A program made the translations under genes and the position numbers. This document shows positions 42,283-50,915 of a stretch of DNA of 64,000 nt, piece after piece. Position 1 is the first letter of the stretch. The number at the start of each line of letters is the position of its first letter. Origin of the DNA: Streptomyces sp. DH-12 (lineage in GTDB: Bacteria; Actinomycetota; Actinomycetes; Streptomycetales; Streptomycetaceae); assembly GCF_002899455.1 (NCBI RefSeq), contig NZ_PPFB01000001.1, positions 4,749,001 through 4,813,000 of the forward strand, in the 5' to 3' direction. The notes under the pieces are model-generated. The model did no database searches. It was not told the origin of the DNA and saw nothing but the letters and a program-made list of their open reading frames with translations.

Positions 42283-43557
42283 AATTTCCAGCTGCTGAGG
42301 AATATCATCCAGTGGTACAACGCCGGCGGGCTCCATCTTGTATGTCTCCGTGAGCGTCTCGCGGTGTTCCGGCCGCAGAACTGCGGCAATGGCCCGTCCT
42401 ACGGCCTCCGCTACGGGAGGCGGGAAGGCGTTCCCGACCTGACGGTAACGTGCTGTCTTGCGCCCCTGGAAGTTCCAGTCTTCTGGGAAGCCCTGAATGA
42501 TCGCAGCCTGTGTCACGGTGAGCATCGGACCGGCCGGACGGAACAAATCACGCTCAGGGTCGCAGCTTTCCGGGTCATTAGCGATGCCCATGCCGTCCAC
42601 ACCCAACTCCCCCCAAGCGCGCTTGGCCCTGGTTGGGCCAAGGTCGGCACCGCCATGCTTCCGTGACCCGCCCACCAGCGTGGGAGCTACTGTCTTACCC
42701 GCTGCCGAGGCCTTGCTGATCTGTTCTTTCCACTTGTTGAAGACCGTCTCGCCAGTTGCTTCGCCTGGACCAGCAGGTTCGCCGTACCGATTCTTGTCCC
42801 AGAATTCTTTACAGCGGGCAAGCATGCTGTCCTCAAGCTTCTCAAGTACCGTTACTTCATTTCCCTTGAGGCTGATGGGCCACTGGAATTCTGGGCCACC
42901 CGGGCTGACTGCGTCCCTGTGGATTGCGACCAGGATGGCGCGCGGGCGAAGCTGCGGGACCCCGAAATAGCGTGCATCGAGTCGTCGCCACACTTTTCGC
43001 ATGACTACGTCCTGGGCGTTCGCCGACAAGTCCGAATCTATGGTGGGTACCAGGTATCCGTATTTCCTCAGAGTGTCGAGGATTGAGGTCCTGTATTTGA
43101 TGAAAACTTCCGGAGGCTCCAGAATGCCTCGAACGTTTTCAATCATTACAGCTTTCGGCCTGAGTACATCAATGATGTCGAGTGCGGCTGGGAATAGATC
43201 TCGTTCATCGTCCGGCCCAAGCCTGTGTCCTGCGAGAGAGAACGGCGGGCACGGAACTCCGCCTGCGAGCAGGTCGAGTTCTCCCGGCTTCAAATCAAGG
43301 CTTTTGAATTCTTCGGAGTCCAAGAAGTCCTTGACGTCCATTGGGCGGATGCCGCTGGCCTTCTCGTCATCCCAGCCGGGCCAGCTGCCGACGTTGGCTC
43401 GCAGGGTGGCCACGGCGTGGGGATCCCACTCGACGAGGGCGCGGTGATCGAAGCCAGCGTTGTGCAGTCCGACGGCTTGCCCCCCGGCGCCCGCGCAGAT
43501 CTCGATCGAGGTCAATGGCGAGGCGAACTGCGGTCGCTCTTGGCCGCTGCGGGGCAT
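42208..43557 (-). CDS. C5-cytosine DNA methyltransferase
   Basis: 449 residues from ATG 43557 (AGGAGGAG upstream). Motif I IEICAGAGGQAVGLHNAG (19-33), motif IV GGVPCPPFSLAG with catalytic Cys103, motif VI MIENVRGIL, motif VIII ARYFGVPQLRPRAILVAI, and motif X YRQVGNAFPPPVAEAVG are complete. It modifies cytosine in a double-stranded site; the target is set by the region between motifs VIII and IX and cannot be read out. The gene converges on vsr, overlapping its last 75 bp. An inverted repeat lies 32 bp upstream of the start. Confidence 0.95.
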   Translation of the reverse strand: MPRSGQERPQFASPLTSIEICAGAGGQAVGLHNAGFDHRALVEWDPHAVATLRANVGSWPGWDDEKASGIRPMDVKDFLDSEEFKSLDLKPGELDLLAGGVPCPPFSLAGHRLGPDDERDLFPAALDIIDVLRPKAVMIENVRGILEPPEVFIKYRTSILDTLRKYGYLVPTIDSDLSANAQDVVMRKVWRRLDARYFGVPQLRPRAILVAIHRDAVSPGGPEFQWPISLKGNEVTVLEKLEDSMLARCKEFWDKNRYGEPAGPGEATGETVFNKWKEQISKASAAGKTVAPTLVGGSRKHGGADLGPTRAKRAWGELGVDGMGIANDPESCDPERDLFRPAGPMLTVTQAAIIQGFPEDWNFQGRKTARYRQVGNAFPPPVAEAVGRAIAAVLRPEHRETLTETYKMEPAGVVPLDDIPQQLEISVPTDQAMSAPLQHRQGDFVSTGV

Positions 43558-43588
43558 GCCGCTCCTCCTGAGGTCATCATCATGCGGG

Positions 43589-43616
43589 GAGGAACAGTAA
43601 TCGGAAGCTGTTCCTC
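43589..43616 (-). promoter_or_regulatory. Inverted repeat in leader of C5 methyltransferase
   Basis: GAGGAACAG and CTGTTCCTC, perfect nine-base arms with a 10-bp spacer, 32 bp upstream of the methyltransferase start. Spacing of about two helical turns fits an operator dimer; an RNA hairpin is the alternative. Confidence 0.6.
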
Positions 43617-43725
43617 GGTACCAAGAGTCTCGCATCTTGTTCTCTGCAGTTGCCCGCGCCTCTATGGCAACAGAACAGTGATCGCGTGAAACGAGGCGCC
43701 ACCCCGGCCCGGCACAAGCTCCCCC

Positions 43726-44088
43726 ATGGTGCAAAGCAGCACCCCCGACGTGGACACGTACCTCACCGAGGTCCCCGACGGCCGCGAGGTCGTCCTGGCG
43801 CGGCTGTGTGAGTTGTGCCGGGTCGAGCTCCGGGGTTTCATGGAGGTCATGGCCTACGGCATGCCCGCGTACGAGCGGGGCGGTGTCGCCGAGGCCGCCT
43901 TCGCGAGTCAGAAGCAGTACATCTCCCTCTACATCATGCGCGGCGACGTCCGGGCCGCCTTCGCCGAGCGGCCGGCCGGCCAGGACGCGGGCAAGGGGTG
44001 TCCACGGTTCCGCAAGCCGGACGGTGTCGCCCTCGACCTCGTGCGGGACCTGCTGCGGGCCGCCGCCGCGCCGGGGCCGGTCTGCTGA
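43726..44088 (+). CDS. DUF1801 family protein
   Basis: 120 residues starting MVQSSTPDVDTYLTEVPDGR. The central FMEVMAYGMPAYERGGVAEA and AFASQKQYISLYIMR match DUF1801 (YdhG-like), small cytoplasmic proteins of unknown function with a shallow ligand groove. It diverges from the methyltransferase, which marks the right edge of the accessory block. Ribosome site is weak. Core-type codon use. Confidence 0.8.
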   Translation: MVQSSTPDVDTYLTEVPDGREVVLARLCELCRVELRGFMEVMAYGMPAYERGGVAEAAFASQKQYISLYIMRGDVRAAFAERPAGQDAGKGCPRFRKPDGVALDLVRDLLRAAAAPGPVC

Positions 44089-44416
44089 CCTCGGGCAGGA
44101 ACCCGCCGCTCGACTTCGCCTCCATGGGGCGAGGCCGGCTGCACCCTCCGACATAGGCCGATCTCCGCCCGGCGGGGGACGTCCGGCCCCCGGTGCGGCG
44201 GATGAAATGGAGGCAGCGCGCCGAGGCGGCGCGCCCGAGTGCCGGACCCCACGCACGCCGGAGGGGGTGGCCCGCTGTCCACCTCACCCCCGGCGCCGCA
44301 ACGGAAGCACGTCGTCCATTTAAGTTGTGTGCAATCTAGTTGCACACAATCAAATGGCGCGCTACCTTCTACATCAGTGCTCAGCGCACACCAGACCTCA
44401 GAGAGGGGCAGTCACC
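44089..44416 (+). other. Upstream region of the alpha/beta hydrolase
   Basis: 328 bp holding the palindromic operator and promoter at 44326-44369. The first 230 bp show nothing convincing. Confidence 0.5.
44326..44350. promoter_or_regulatory. Perfect 25-bp palindromic operator of MarR type
   Basis: TTGTGTGCAA and TTGCACACAA flank TCTAG. The right arm contains a -35-like TTGCAC (44341-44346) with TACCTT 17 bp further (44364-44369), so a bound repressor would block the promoter of the downstream hydrolase. Spacing and sequence suit a MarR-family dimer. No marR gene is adjacent. Confidence 0.82.
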
Positions 44417-45250
44417 ATGCCGTTCATCACCGTCGGCCAGGAGAACAGCACCACCATCGACCTGTACTACGAGGACCACGGCACCGGGCAGCCGGTCGTG
44501 CTGATCCACGGGTACCCGCTCGACGGTCACTCCTGGGAGAAGCAGACCGCCGCCCTGCTCGCCGCCGGCTACCGGGTCATCACCTACGACCGGCGCGGGT
44601 TCGGGCAGTCCAGCCAGCCCACCACCGGCTACGACTACGACACCTTCGCCGCCGACCTGAACACCGTCATGGAGACCCTGGACCTGCGCGACGCGGTCCT
44701 CGTCGGGTTCTCCATGGGCACCGGCGAGGTCGGTCGGTACCTCGGCACCTACGGGTCGGAGCGCGTCGCGAAGGCCGCCTTCCTCGCCTCGCTCGAGCCG
44801 TACCTGCTCAAGACGGACGACAACCCCGAGGGCGTCGACGCCGCCGTCTTCGAGGGGATCGAGAAGGCCGTCACCGCGGACCGGTACGCCTACTTCACCG
44901 CTTTCTACCAGGACTTCTACAACCTGGACGAGAACCTCGGCACCCGCATCAGCGAAGAGGCCCTGCGCAACAGCTGGAACGTCGCCGCCGGGTCCTCCCC
45001 GTACGCGTCCATCGCCGCCGTCGCCACCTGGACCACCGACTTCCGGGCCGACGTGGCCAAGGTCGACGTCCCGGCGCTGATCCTGCACGGCACCGCCGAC
45101 CGGATCCTGCCCATCGAGTCCACCGGCGAGCCCTTCCACCGGGCCCTGCCCCAGGCCGAGTACGTCGTGATCGAGGGCGCCCCGCACGGCCTGCTGTGGA
45201 CCCACGCCCAGGAGGTCACCGACGCCCTCCTCGCCTTCCTGGCCAAGTGA
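44417..45250 (+). CDS. Alpha/beta hydrolase, non-heme chloroperoxidase-like
   Basis: 277 residues. Catalytic Ser in VLVGFSMGTGEVGRYL near residue 98, Asp in LHGTADRILP, His in GAPHGLLWTH; the oxyanion loop is LIHGYPLDGHSWEKQ. These match cofactor-free haloperoxidase/arylesterase-type hydrolases, which may perhydrolyse short acids. GAGAGGGG precedes ATG 44417. Regulation by a palindromic operator, probably responding to oxidants or phenolics, is inferred from the promoter. Confidence 0.9.
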   Translation: MPFITVGQENSTTIDLYYEDHGTGQPVVLIHGYPLDGHSWEKQTAALLAAGYRVITYDRRGFGQSSQPTTGYDYDTFAADLNTVMETLDLRDAVLVGFSMGTGEVGRYLGTYGSERVAKAAFLASLEPYLLKTDDNPEGVDAAVFEGIEKAVTADRYAYFTAFYQDFYNLDENLGTRISEEALRNSWNVAAGSSPYASIAAVATWTTDFRADVAKVDVPALILHGTADRILPIESTGEPFHRALPQAEYVVIEGAPHGLLWTHAQEVTDALLAFLAK

Positions 45251-45338
45251 GCCGGCCCCACCGGCAAACAGTGCGCCCGGCCGCCGGAGGTATCGGTGGC
45301 CGGGCGCACCCGCGCGCACGCGTCAAGGCGCCGCAGCG

Positions 45339-46349
45339 CTACACCCCGTGGCACTCCCCGTACGCCCGCCCCGACCCGCACCAGCACGCCTCCGTGCGCT
45401 CCGGCGGCCACGCCACCGCGCGCCCCCGCGCCGCCAGCGTGGTCGCGTACTGCGGGAGGAGCGACGCGTCCGACGGGGAGGCCAGCTCGGACGCGGCGAA
45501 CGCCTCGTACGACGGGACCGTGCCCCGCACGATGCCCAGGTTCGGCGTGCCGGAGGCGGCCAGTTCGCGCAGGGCCGCCTCTATCGTCTCCAGGTGCGCC
45601 TCGTAGGACGGGTACTCCTCCGCCAGCTCCGGGTACGCCTCCGTCAGCTCCGCCAGCTCGTCGGCCGGCCAGTGCAGCACCGCCACCGGGAAGGGACGGG
45701 ACAGCGCCTCCCGGTACGCGCCCAGTTCGGCGCGCAGGCGCAGGATCTCCGCCTCCAGCTCCTCCGGGTTCTCCGAGCCCAGTGACCACACGCGCTTGGG
45801 GTCGTGCAGCTCGTCCAGGCCGATGGGGAGCCGGTGCACGGTGTCCGCGAGCGCGTCCCACTCGTCGTGCGGCGCGCCCAGCATCCTGCGCACGCGGTGG
45901 CGGCCGAAGAGCAGCGGGTGCGTGGCGCGCGGCGGCTCCGTCACGCCGGTCAGCAGCAGACGCACCGCCTCGGTGAACGTCTCGTGCGCCTGCTCCAGCT
46001 CGTCGTGCGCCTCCAGCGCCTCCGCGGCGATCACCCAGGGGGCGGGGTCGCGCGGGGACGCCGTGCGGATGCCGTCGATGATCGCGCGGGCCTCCGCCTC
46101 GTGGCCGTACTCCCACAGGTTGGACGCCTTCAGGGCGCGGACCAGGTGGGGCTTGTCCAGGTCGGTGTCCGAGGCCAGCAGGCGGTCGTAGAGGGCCGTC
46201 GCGGCCGGGCGGTCACCGGCCAGCTCCCGGTGGGCGGCGGCCCGCAGCAGCAGGGCTTCGGCGTCCTCGGGGTAGCGGTCGGCGGTCCGCTCCAGACGGG
46301 CGGCCTCGTTGATGTGGTCGACGTTTTCGGCAGGCGTGTCGGAGCGCAT
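45339..46349 (-). CDS. TPR-like protein with C-terminal SEC-C zinc motif
   Basis: 336 residues from ATG 46349. The first half is a run of helical repeats (AARLERTADRYPEDAEALLL, AAAHRELAGDRPAATALYDR) of TPR type. The end, EACWCGSGRAYGECHGV, is the SEC-C zinc-binding motif known from SecA tails and various regulatory proteins. A protein-protein interaction role is likely. Ribosome site weak. Confidence 0.82.
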   Translation of the reverse strand: MRSDTPAENVDHINEAARLERTADRYPEDAEALLLRAAAHRELAGDRPAATALYDRLLASDTDLDKPHLVRALKASNLWEYGHEAEARAIIDGIRTASPRDPAPWVIAAEALEAHDELEQAHETFTEAVRLLLTGVTEPPRATHPLLFGRHRVRRMLGAPHDEWDALADTVHRLPIGLDELHDPKRVWSLGSENPEELEAEILRLRAELGAYREALSRPFPVAVLHWPADELAELTEAYPELAEEYPSYEAHLETIEAALRELAASGTPNLGIVRGTVPSYEAFAASELASPSDASLLPQYATTLAARGRAVAWPPERTEACWCGSGRAYGECHGV

Positions 46350-46681
46350 GGGGGACACCGTACTGCCGACGGGTGACAGAGGAGAGGGACCGAAGTCCTC
46401 CGACACGTGCGGCGACCGCCCCGCCCGCGGAACCGTCGCGGAACCGTCGGGGAACCGCGGGGGCCGTCCCGGACGTCGACGTGGTGCCGGGACCGGGACG
46501 TGGAGGGGGCTCGGCCGGGACTCGTCCGGCATCCGGCCGGCCCGGTCGGCCGGGCGCTGCTCCAGCCCGAGCGGCCGCCGGCAGGCCGTGGGGACGGATC
46601 CCCTGTGACGCCCGCCCGGCGGCGGAGCCTGGCACAATGCGGTGCACGACGCACCACGGGACGGAGAGGGGGACACGGCAC
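46350..46681. other. Divergent region, SEC-C gene / small membrane gene
   Basis: 332 bp. GAACCG occurs several times in 46435-46460 as a degenerate short repeat. Nothing else identified; promoters for both flanking genes should be here. Confidence 0.35.
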
Positions 46682-47053
46682 ATGACACGGCCCATGACGC
46701 GGCACACGACCGCAGGACGGCCGGCCGCGTGTTCCGTACGCACCCTCCTCGCCGTGCTCTTCCCGCTGCTCCAGGTCGCCCTGCTGCTGACCCCGGCCCC
46801 CGACGGCGGACTCTCCCTGGTCCACGTCACGCTCGCCGCGACCGCCGCGGCCGGGGCCGCCCTCACCGTGTGCGCCGTGATCGCCGCCCGCAGCGCGCCC
46901 GCCGTGCCGCCCACCCGGGTGCGGACGGCCCTGCGCGACCGCGACCGGCGCACCGCCTTCCTGCCCCAGCGAGATCCCGACGCCAAGGGCCGCACCCGGC
47001 CCCGAGCGCCCGGTCACGCCCTCCCGGCGACCGCCGCGCAGGGCACCTCGTAG
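46682..47053 (+). CDS. Small membrane protein preceding YidC paralogue
   Basis: 123 residues from ATG 46682 (GGAGAGGGGG upstream). Two helices, TLLAVLFPLLQVALLLTPAP and LAATAAAGAALTVCAVIAAR, are followed by a basic tail. I associate this protein with the gene before a YidC homologue in streptomycetes (possibly DUF6412), but function is unknown. 145 bp separate it from yidC. Confidence 0.7.
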   Translation: MTRPMTRHTTAGRPAACSVRTLLAVLFPLLQVALLLTPAPDGGLSLVHVTLAATAAAGAALTVCAVIAARSAPAVPPTRVRTALRDRDRRTAFLPQRDPDAKGRTRPRAPGHALPATAAQGTS

Positions 47054-47198
47054 GGCACCTCGCAGGGAACTTCCTCCGAGCGTCCCTCCGTTCCGCACGC
47101 CGCCCCGCGCGGGTCGTCATGCCGACCTTCCCGAACCCGTCCCGGCCGTCCGTCGCGCCGGGACCCCCGGCACGACGAGACCCCCGGAGGGCTCACCC

Positions 47199-47930
47199 AT
47201 GTCCGTCTTCGCCAGCCTGGTCGAGCACCTCGCCGACCTGCTCCGCCCCCTGTTCGGCCTGTCCGCCGCGGCCGCCGCGATCATCGTGTTCACCGCCCTC
47301 GTACGCCTCCTCGTCCACCCCCTGTCCCGGGCCGCCGCGCGCGGACAGAAGGCACGGGCCGCGCTCCAGCCGCGGATCGCCGAACTGCGCCGCAAGCACG
47401 GCAGGAACCCCGAGAAGCTCCAGAAGGCCGTGCTGGAACTGCACGCGGAGGAGAAGGTGTCCCCGCTGTCCGGCTGCCTGCCCAGCCTGCTCCAGCTCCC
47501 CGCGTTCTTCCTGCTGTACCACCTCTTCTCCAGCGGCACGATCGGCGGCGAGCCCAACGACCTGCTCACCCACCGGCTGCTCGACGCGCCCCTCGGCGGA
47601 CGGTGGGCGGACGCCCTCGGCGACGGCGGCCCGTTCGGCGGGGCGGGCCTGGTGTACCTCGGCCTCTTCGCCGTCGTCGCGGTCGTCGCGTACGCCAGTT
47701 ACCGGCTCTCCCGCCGGATGATGGACGCCTCCGCGGCGGCGGCGGGCGCGGGAGCGGGCGCGGACCCGCAGGCGCCGGGCCTCGCCGCCATGGGCGGGGT
47801 GATGCGGGTGATGCCGTTCATGTCCTTCCTCACGCTGGTCACCGTCGCCGTCGTGCCCCTCGCCGCCGCCTTGTACGTGGTGACCTCCACGACGTGGAGC
47901 GTGGTCGAGCGGGCCGTCCTGTACCGGTGA
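47199..47930 (+). CDS. YidC/Oxa1/Alb3-type membrane protein insertase paralogue
   Basis: 243 residues. ALVRLLVHPLSRAAARGQKA near residue 32, with the family's hydrophilic-groove arginine, then ALQPRIAELRRKHGRNPEKL QKAVLELHAEEKVSPLSGCL PSLLQLPAFFLLYHLF. Five helices. It is shorter than the housekeeping YidC of actinobacteria and not next to rpmH/rnpA, so this is a second copy. GGAGGG precedes ATG 47199. Confidence 0.88.
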   Translation: MSVFASLVEHLADLLRPLFGLSAAAAAIIVFTALVRLLVHPLSRAAARGQKARAALQPRIAELRRKHGRNPEKLQKAVLELHAEEKVSPLSGCLPSLLQLPAFFLLYHLFSSGTIGGEPNDLLTHRLLDAPLGGRWADALGDGGPFGGAGLVYLGLFAVVAVVAYASYRLSRRMMDASAAAAGAGAGADPQAPGLAAMGGVMRVMPFMSFLTLVTVAVVPLAAALYVVTSTTWSVVERAVLYR

Positions 47931-48364
47931 CGGCGGGCGCCCGCTCCGCGCGCGGCGGGTCCAGCCGTCCCCGGGCCGCAGCCGGAAGGCGGGGCGTACG
48001 GCCGGGCCGTCGTCGGCGTCCCCGGGACACCGGCTGCCCGCCCCTCCATCGCCGGCAGGCGCTCGGTCCGCAGGATCTCCTGGGCGACTCCCTGCCGTCG
48101 GAGTGCCGTCGCGCCGTCGCGCCGTCACACGGTCTTTCAGGGCGGGGAGAGGACTCCGCCCAGGTCGGGGCGGGTATAGCGCCGTGTTATCGCCAACCGT
48201 TAGTACCCCGTTGGACGAATCTTCGGGAACCTGTGCCGTACCCCACACCGAACTCCTGTGTCACGGGCAGGAGTTCGGCTGGGGTGCGGCCCCGTGTTCC
48301 TCGCCGGGCCGCGTCCCCCACAGCTGAGCACGCACCCCCTGCGTGCCCGTCGAATCGAGGAACC
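47931..48364 (+). other. Upstream region of the secreted protease
   Basis: 434 bp. The first half is GC-rich and featureless. The second half has a TATAGCG-type stretch near 48175 and the inverted repeat at 48248-48278. Confidence 0.45.
48248..48278. promoter_or_regulatory. Inverted repeat upstream of the protease
   Basis: CCGAACTCCTG and CAGGAGTTCGG, 11 bp arms, 9-bp spacer, about 85 bp upstream of the protease start. May be an operator or RNA hairpin. Confidence 0.6.
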
Positions 48365-49090
48365 TTGCGCATAACCCGGCTCGTTCCCGCGCTCGCCGCC
48401 GCCGCGGTCACCGTCCTCGCACTCCTCAGCCCCACCGCCGCCGCGGCCGAGGCCCCGGCGCCGCCCCCGATCACCAAGGCGCCGCAGCCCATCATCGGCG
48501 GCGGTCAGGCCTCCAGCGGTCCCTGGGCCGCACGGCTGTTCTCCAACGGCCGTGAGACCTGCTCGGCCACCATCATCGCGCCGACCTGGATCCTCACCGC
48601 CAAGCACTGTGTCACCGGCGGCGGCCTGTCCTTCCGCATCGGCAGCCTGGACCAGCACAGCGGCGGCACCGTCGCCAACGGCGTCCAGACCTACACCCAC
48701 GGCTCGGACCTCGCGCTCGTCCGCCTCGACCGCTCCGTGTCCGCGACCTACGCCCGCCTCGGCCAGCCGGGCACCGTCCGCGTCGGCCAGAACGTCCAGG
48801 TGTACGGCTGGGGCGCCACCTCCCGGTGCGGCTCCGAGGCCAACTGCCAGTCCCGGTACCTGAAGGTCGCCAACGTCACCGTCACCGGCGGCTGCTCGGA
48901 CGCCTACGGCGGCTCCGCGATCTGCGCCCGCCGCGGCGACGGCATCACCGCCGGCGGCGACTCCGGCGGCCCGATGATGGCGAACGGCGTCCAGGTGGGC
49001 GTCGCCTCGACCAGCGACCGCCAGACGACCACGGCGTACACCAACGTGACGGCGTACCGCTCCTGGATCCAGTCGGTGGCGGGCGTCTGA
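48365..49090 (+). CDS. Secreted trypsin-like serine protease (S1)
   Basis: 241 residues from TTG 48365 (GAGGAACC upstream). Signal peptide LVPALAAAAVTVLALLSPTA AAA, a short propeptide, then IIGGGQASSGPW. Catalytic His in WILTAKHCVTG, Asp in GSDLALVRLDRS, Ser in AGGDSGGPM. Six Cys for three disulfides. The S1 pocket residue preceding GGDSGG is compatible with broad specificity. It is exported and activated by N-terminal trimming. Confidence 0.92.
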   Translation: MRITRLVPALAAAAVTVLALLSPTAAAAEAPAPPPITKAPQPIIGGGQASSGPWAARLFSNGRETCSATIIAPTWILTAKHCVTGGGLSFRIGSLDQHSGGTVANGVQTYTHGSDLALVRLDRSVSATYARLGQPGTVRVGQNVQVYGWGATSRCGSEANCQSRYLKVANVTVTGGCSDAYGGSAICARRGDGITAGGDSGGPMMANGVQVGVASTSDRQTTTAYTNVTAYRSWIQSVAGV

Positions 49091-49204
49091 GACCTGGATC
49101 CCGTCGGTCGCGGGCGGCCGGCCGGCCGCCCCGGCCCGCCGTCCGCACACACGCTCCCCGGCCCGGCGCACGTGTCGCTCCGCCTCCCCGGGCCGGGGAC
49201 GCGC

Positions 49205-49258
49205 CACGGGCCCCGGCCCCCCACCGCTCGCGCCGTGGCGGAGGGGCCGGGGCCCGTG
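49205..49258. terminator. Bidirectional terminator between protease and UPF0303 gene
   Basis: 16-bp perfect arms CACGGGCCCCGGCCCC and complement around 22 bases, between convergent genes. Confidence 0.75.
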
Positions 49259-49332
49259 ACCCCGGACGACGTACCGGCGAGTCCCCGGATGCGTCATGCC
49301 GGGTGCGCCACGGGAGTCAGGGCGCCGGGGCC

Positions 49333-49812
49333 TCAGTGCGCGGCCAGGAACCGCTCCAGCGCCTCCACCACCAGGCGGTGGTCCTGGAGCTGGGGCAGCC
49401 CCGACACCGTGACCGCGCCGATCACGCCCACGTCCGCCACGGTGATGGGGAACGAACCGCCGTGCGCCGCGTACGTGTCGGGGTCCAGGCGGGAGGACGC
49501 CTCGAACGTCGTGCCCTTGGCCCGGAACCGCGCGCCCACGAGGTAGGACGCGGAGCCGTAGCGCTCGACCACCCGGCGCTTGCGGGCGATCCACGCGTCG
49601 TTGTCCGGCGTGGAGCCGGGCAGCGCGGCGTGGAAGAGCTGCTGACCCGCGCGGTGGATGTCGACGGCGACCGGGGCCTGCCGCTCCCGGGCCATCTCCA
49701 CCAGGAGGCGACCCAGCGCCCAGGCGTCCTCATGGGTGAACCGGCGGAAGACCAGGCGCTGTTCCTGCGCCTCCAGCTCCTCGACGGTCGGGGTCGTTTC
49801 GGACTCGCTCAC
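49333..49812 (-). CDS. UPF0303/heme-degrading-domain family protein
   Basis: 159 residues from GTG 49812. The core FTHEDAWALGRLLVEMARER QAPVAVDIHRAGQQLFHAALPG and SFPITVADVGVIGAVTVSGL PQLQDHRLVVEAL match the UPF0303/GlcG-HbpS-like fold. Some members bind heme or cobalamin, but no function is proven here. The start overlaps the oxidoreductase stop by four bases, so both are in one operon under ROK control. Confidence 0.85.
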   Translation of the reverse strand: MSESETTPTVEELEAQEQRLVFRRFTHEDAWALGRLLVEMARERQAPVAVDIHRAGQQLFHAALPGSTPDNDAWIARKRRVVERYGSASYLVGARFRAKGTTFEASSRLDPDTYAAHGGSFPITVADVGVIGAVTVSGLPQLQDHRLVVEALERFLAAH

Positions 49813-50885
49813 AGCGTCACCGTCACCTTCTCGGCGGCCGAACGGCGCGCCGCCTCCAGGACGTCGAGGGCAGCGGCCGCCTCCAGCGCGGTCACCGGGT
49901 TGGGGCCGCCGTCGCGCAGGGCCCGCGCCACGGCCGCGTAGTAGGCGGGGTAGTCGCCCGGCAGCGTCTCCACGGCACGTCCGCCGCCGGTCACCGGGGA
50001 CTCCCCGGCGCCGAGGCGGCCCCACAGCTCCTCCGGTTCCGTGCCCCACGCGGCGCCGGACGCGCCCGGGCGCGCACCGTCGCGCAGGGCGGCCTCCTGC
50101 GGGTCCAGGCCGTGCTTGACGTAGCCGGCCCTCGAGCCGAGGACGCGGAAGCGGGGGCCGAGCTGGGCGGTGGTCGCGGAGACGTACAGGTGGGAGCGGA
50201 CCCCGCTCGCGTGGGTGAGCGCGAGGAAGGTGTCGTCGTCGGTCCGCGCGCCCTCGCGGCGGACGTCCGTCTCCGCGTACACCGACGTCACCGGGCCGAA
50301 CAGGACCAGTGCCTGGTCGACGACGTGGCTGCCGAGGTCGTACAGCAGGCCGCCGATCTCCGCCGGGTCGCCGGACTCCCGCCAGCCGCCCTTGAGCTGC
50401 GGGCGCCAGCGCTCGAAACGCGATTCGAACCGGTACACCTCGCCCAGCTCGCCGTCGGCGATCAGGCGGCGCAGGGTGAGGAAGTCGTTGTCCCAGCGGC
50501 GGTTCTGGAAGACGGACAGCAGCAGGCCGCGCTCCTCGGCGAGCTCGGCGAGCGCGCGGGCCTGAGCCGCCGTGCCCGCGACGGGCTTGTCCACGACGAC
50601 CGGCAGACCGGCCTCCAGCGCGGCGGTGGCGAGCGGGACGTGCGTCCGGTTCGGGGACGCGACGACGATCAGGTCCAGTTCGCCCGCGCGCGCCCACAGC
50701 TCGTCCGCCGAGGCGGCGACCGTGACGTCCGGGAACTCGGCGCGGGCCTGCGCCTGCCGCTCGGGGTTCGAGGTGACGACCGTGTCGAGCGTGAGGCCCT
50801 GGGTCGCGGCGATCAGCGGGGCGTGGAACACGGAACCCGCGAGGCCGTAGCCGACGAGGCCGACGCGGAGGGGAGTGCCAGTCAT
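49809..50885 (-). CDS. Gfo/Idh/MocA family oxidoreductase
   Basis: 358 residues. N-terminal Rossmann motif VGLVGYGLAGSVFHAPLIAA, the family VDKPVAGTAAQARAL (EKP-like motif), and SVFQNRRWDNDFLTLRRLIA, then GGLLYDLGSHVVDQALVLFG with the conserved His. It should oxidise a sugar or polyol with NAD(P). Divergent from the ROK repressor, whose operator lies between. Substrate unknown. Confidence 0.92.
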   Translation of the reverse strand: MTGTPLRVGLVGYGLAGSVFHAPLIAATQGLTLDTVVTSNPERQAQARAEFPDVTVAASADELWARAGELDLIVVASPNRTHVPLATAALEAGLPVVVDKPVAGTAAQARALAELAEERGLLLSVFQNRRWDNDFLTLRRLIADGELGEVYRFESRFERWRPQLKGGWRESGDPAEIGGLLYDLGSHVVDQALVLFGPVTSVYAETDVRREGARTDDDTFLALTHASGVRSHLYVSATTAQLGPRFRVLGSRAGYVKHGLDPQEAALRDGARPGASGAAWGTEPEELWGRLGAGESPVTGGGRAVETLPGDYPAYYAAVARALRDGGPNPVTALEAAAALDVLEAARRSAAEKVTVTL

Positions 50886-50892
50886 GCCCCTA

Positions 50893-50915
50893 CTTTCGCA
50901 ACGCTGTTGCCAAAG
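50893..50915. promoter_or_regulatory. Palindromic operator between oxidoreductase and ROK gene
   Basis: CTTTCGCAAC and GTTGCCAAAG around GCT; arms match at nine of ten positions. The 55-bp divergent gap leaves room for little else, so ROK autoregulation with control of the oxidoreductase is likely. Confidence 0.72.

Noticed and set aside
33300..44100. Integrated phage or conjugative element
   Set aside because: No integrase, transposase, att-like repeat at a tRNA, or structural genes; only accessory gene content.
46435..46460. GAACCG short repeats as binding sites
   Set aside because: Few, degenerate copies within generally GC-rich sequence.
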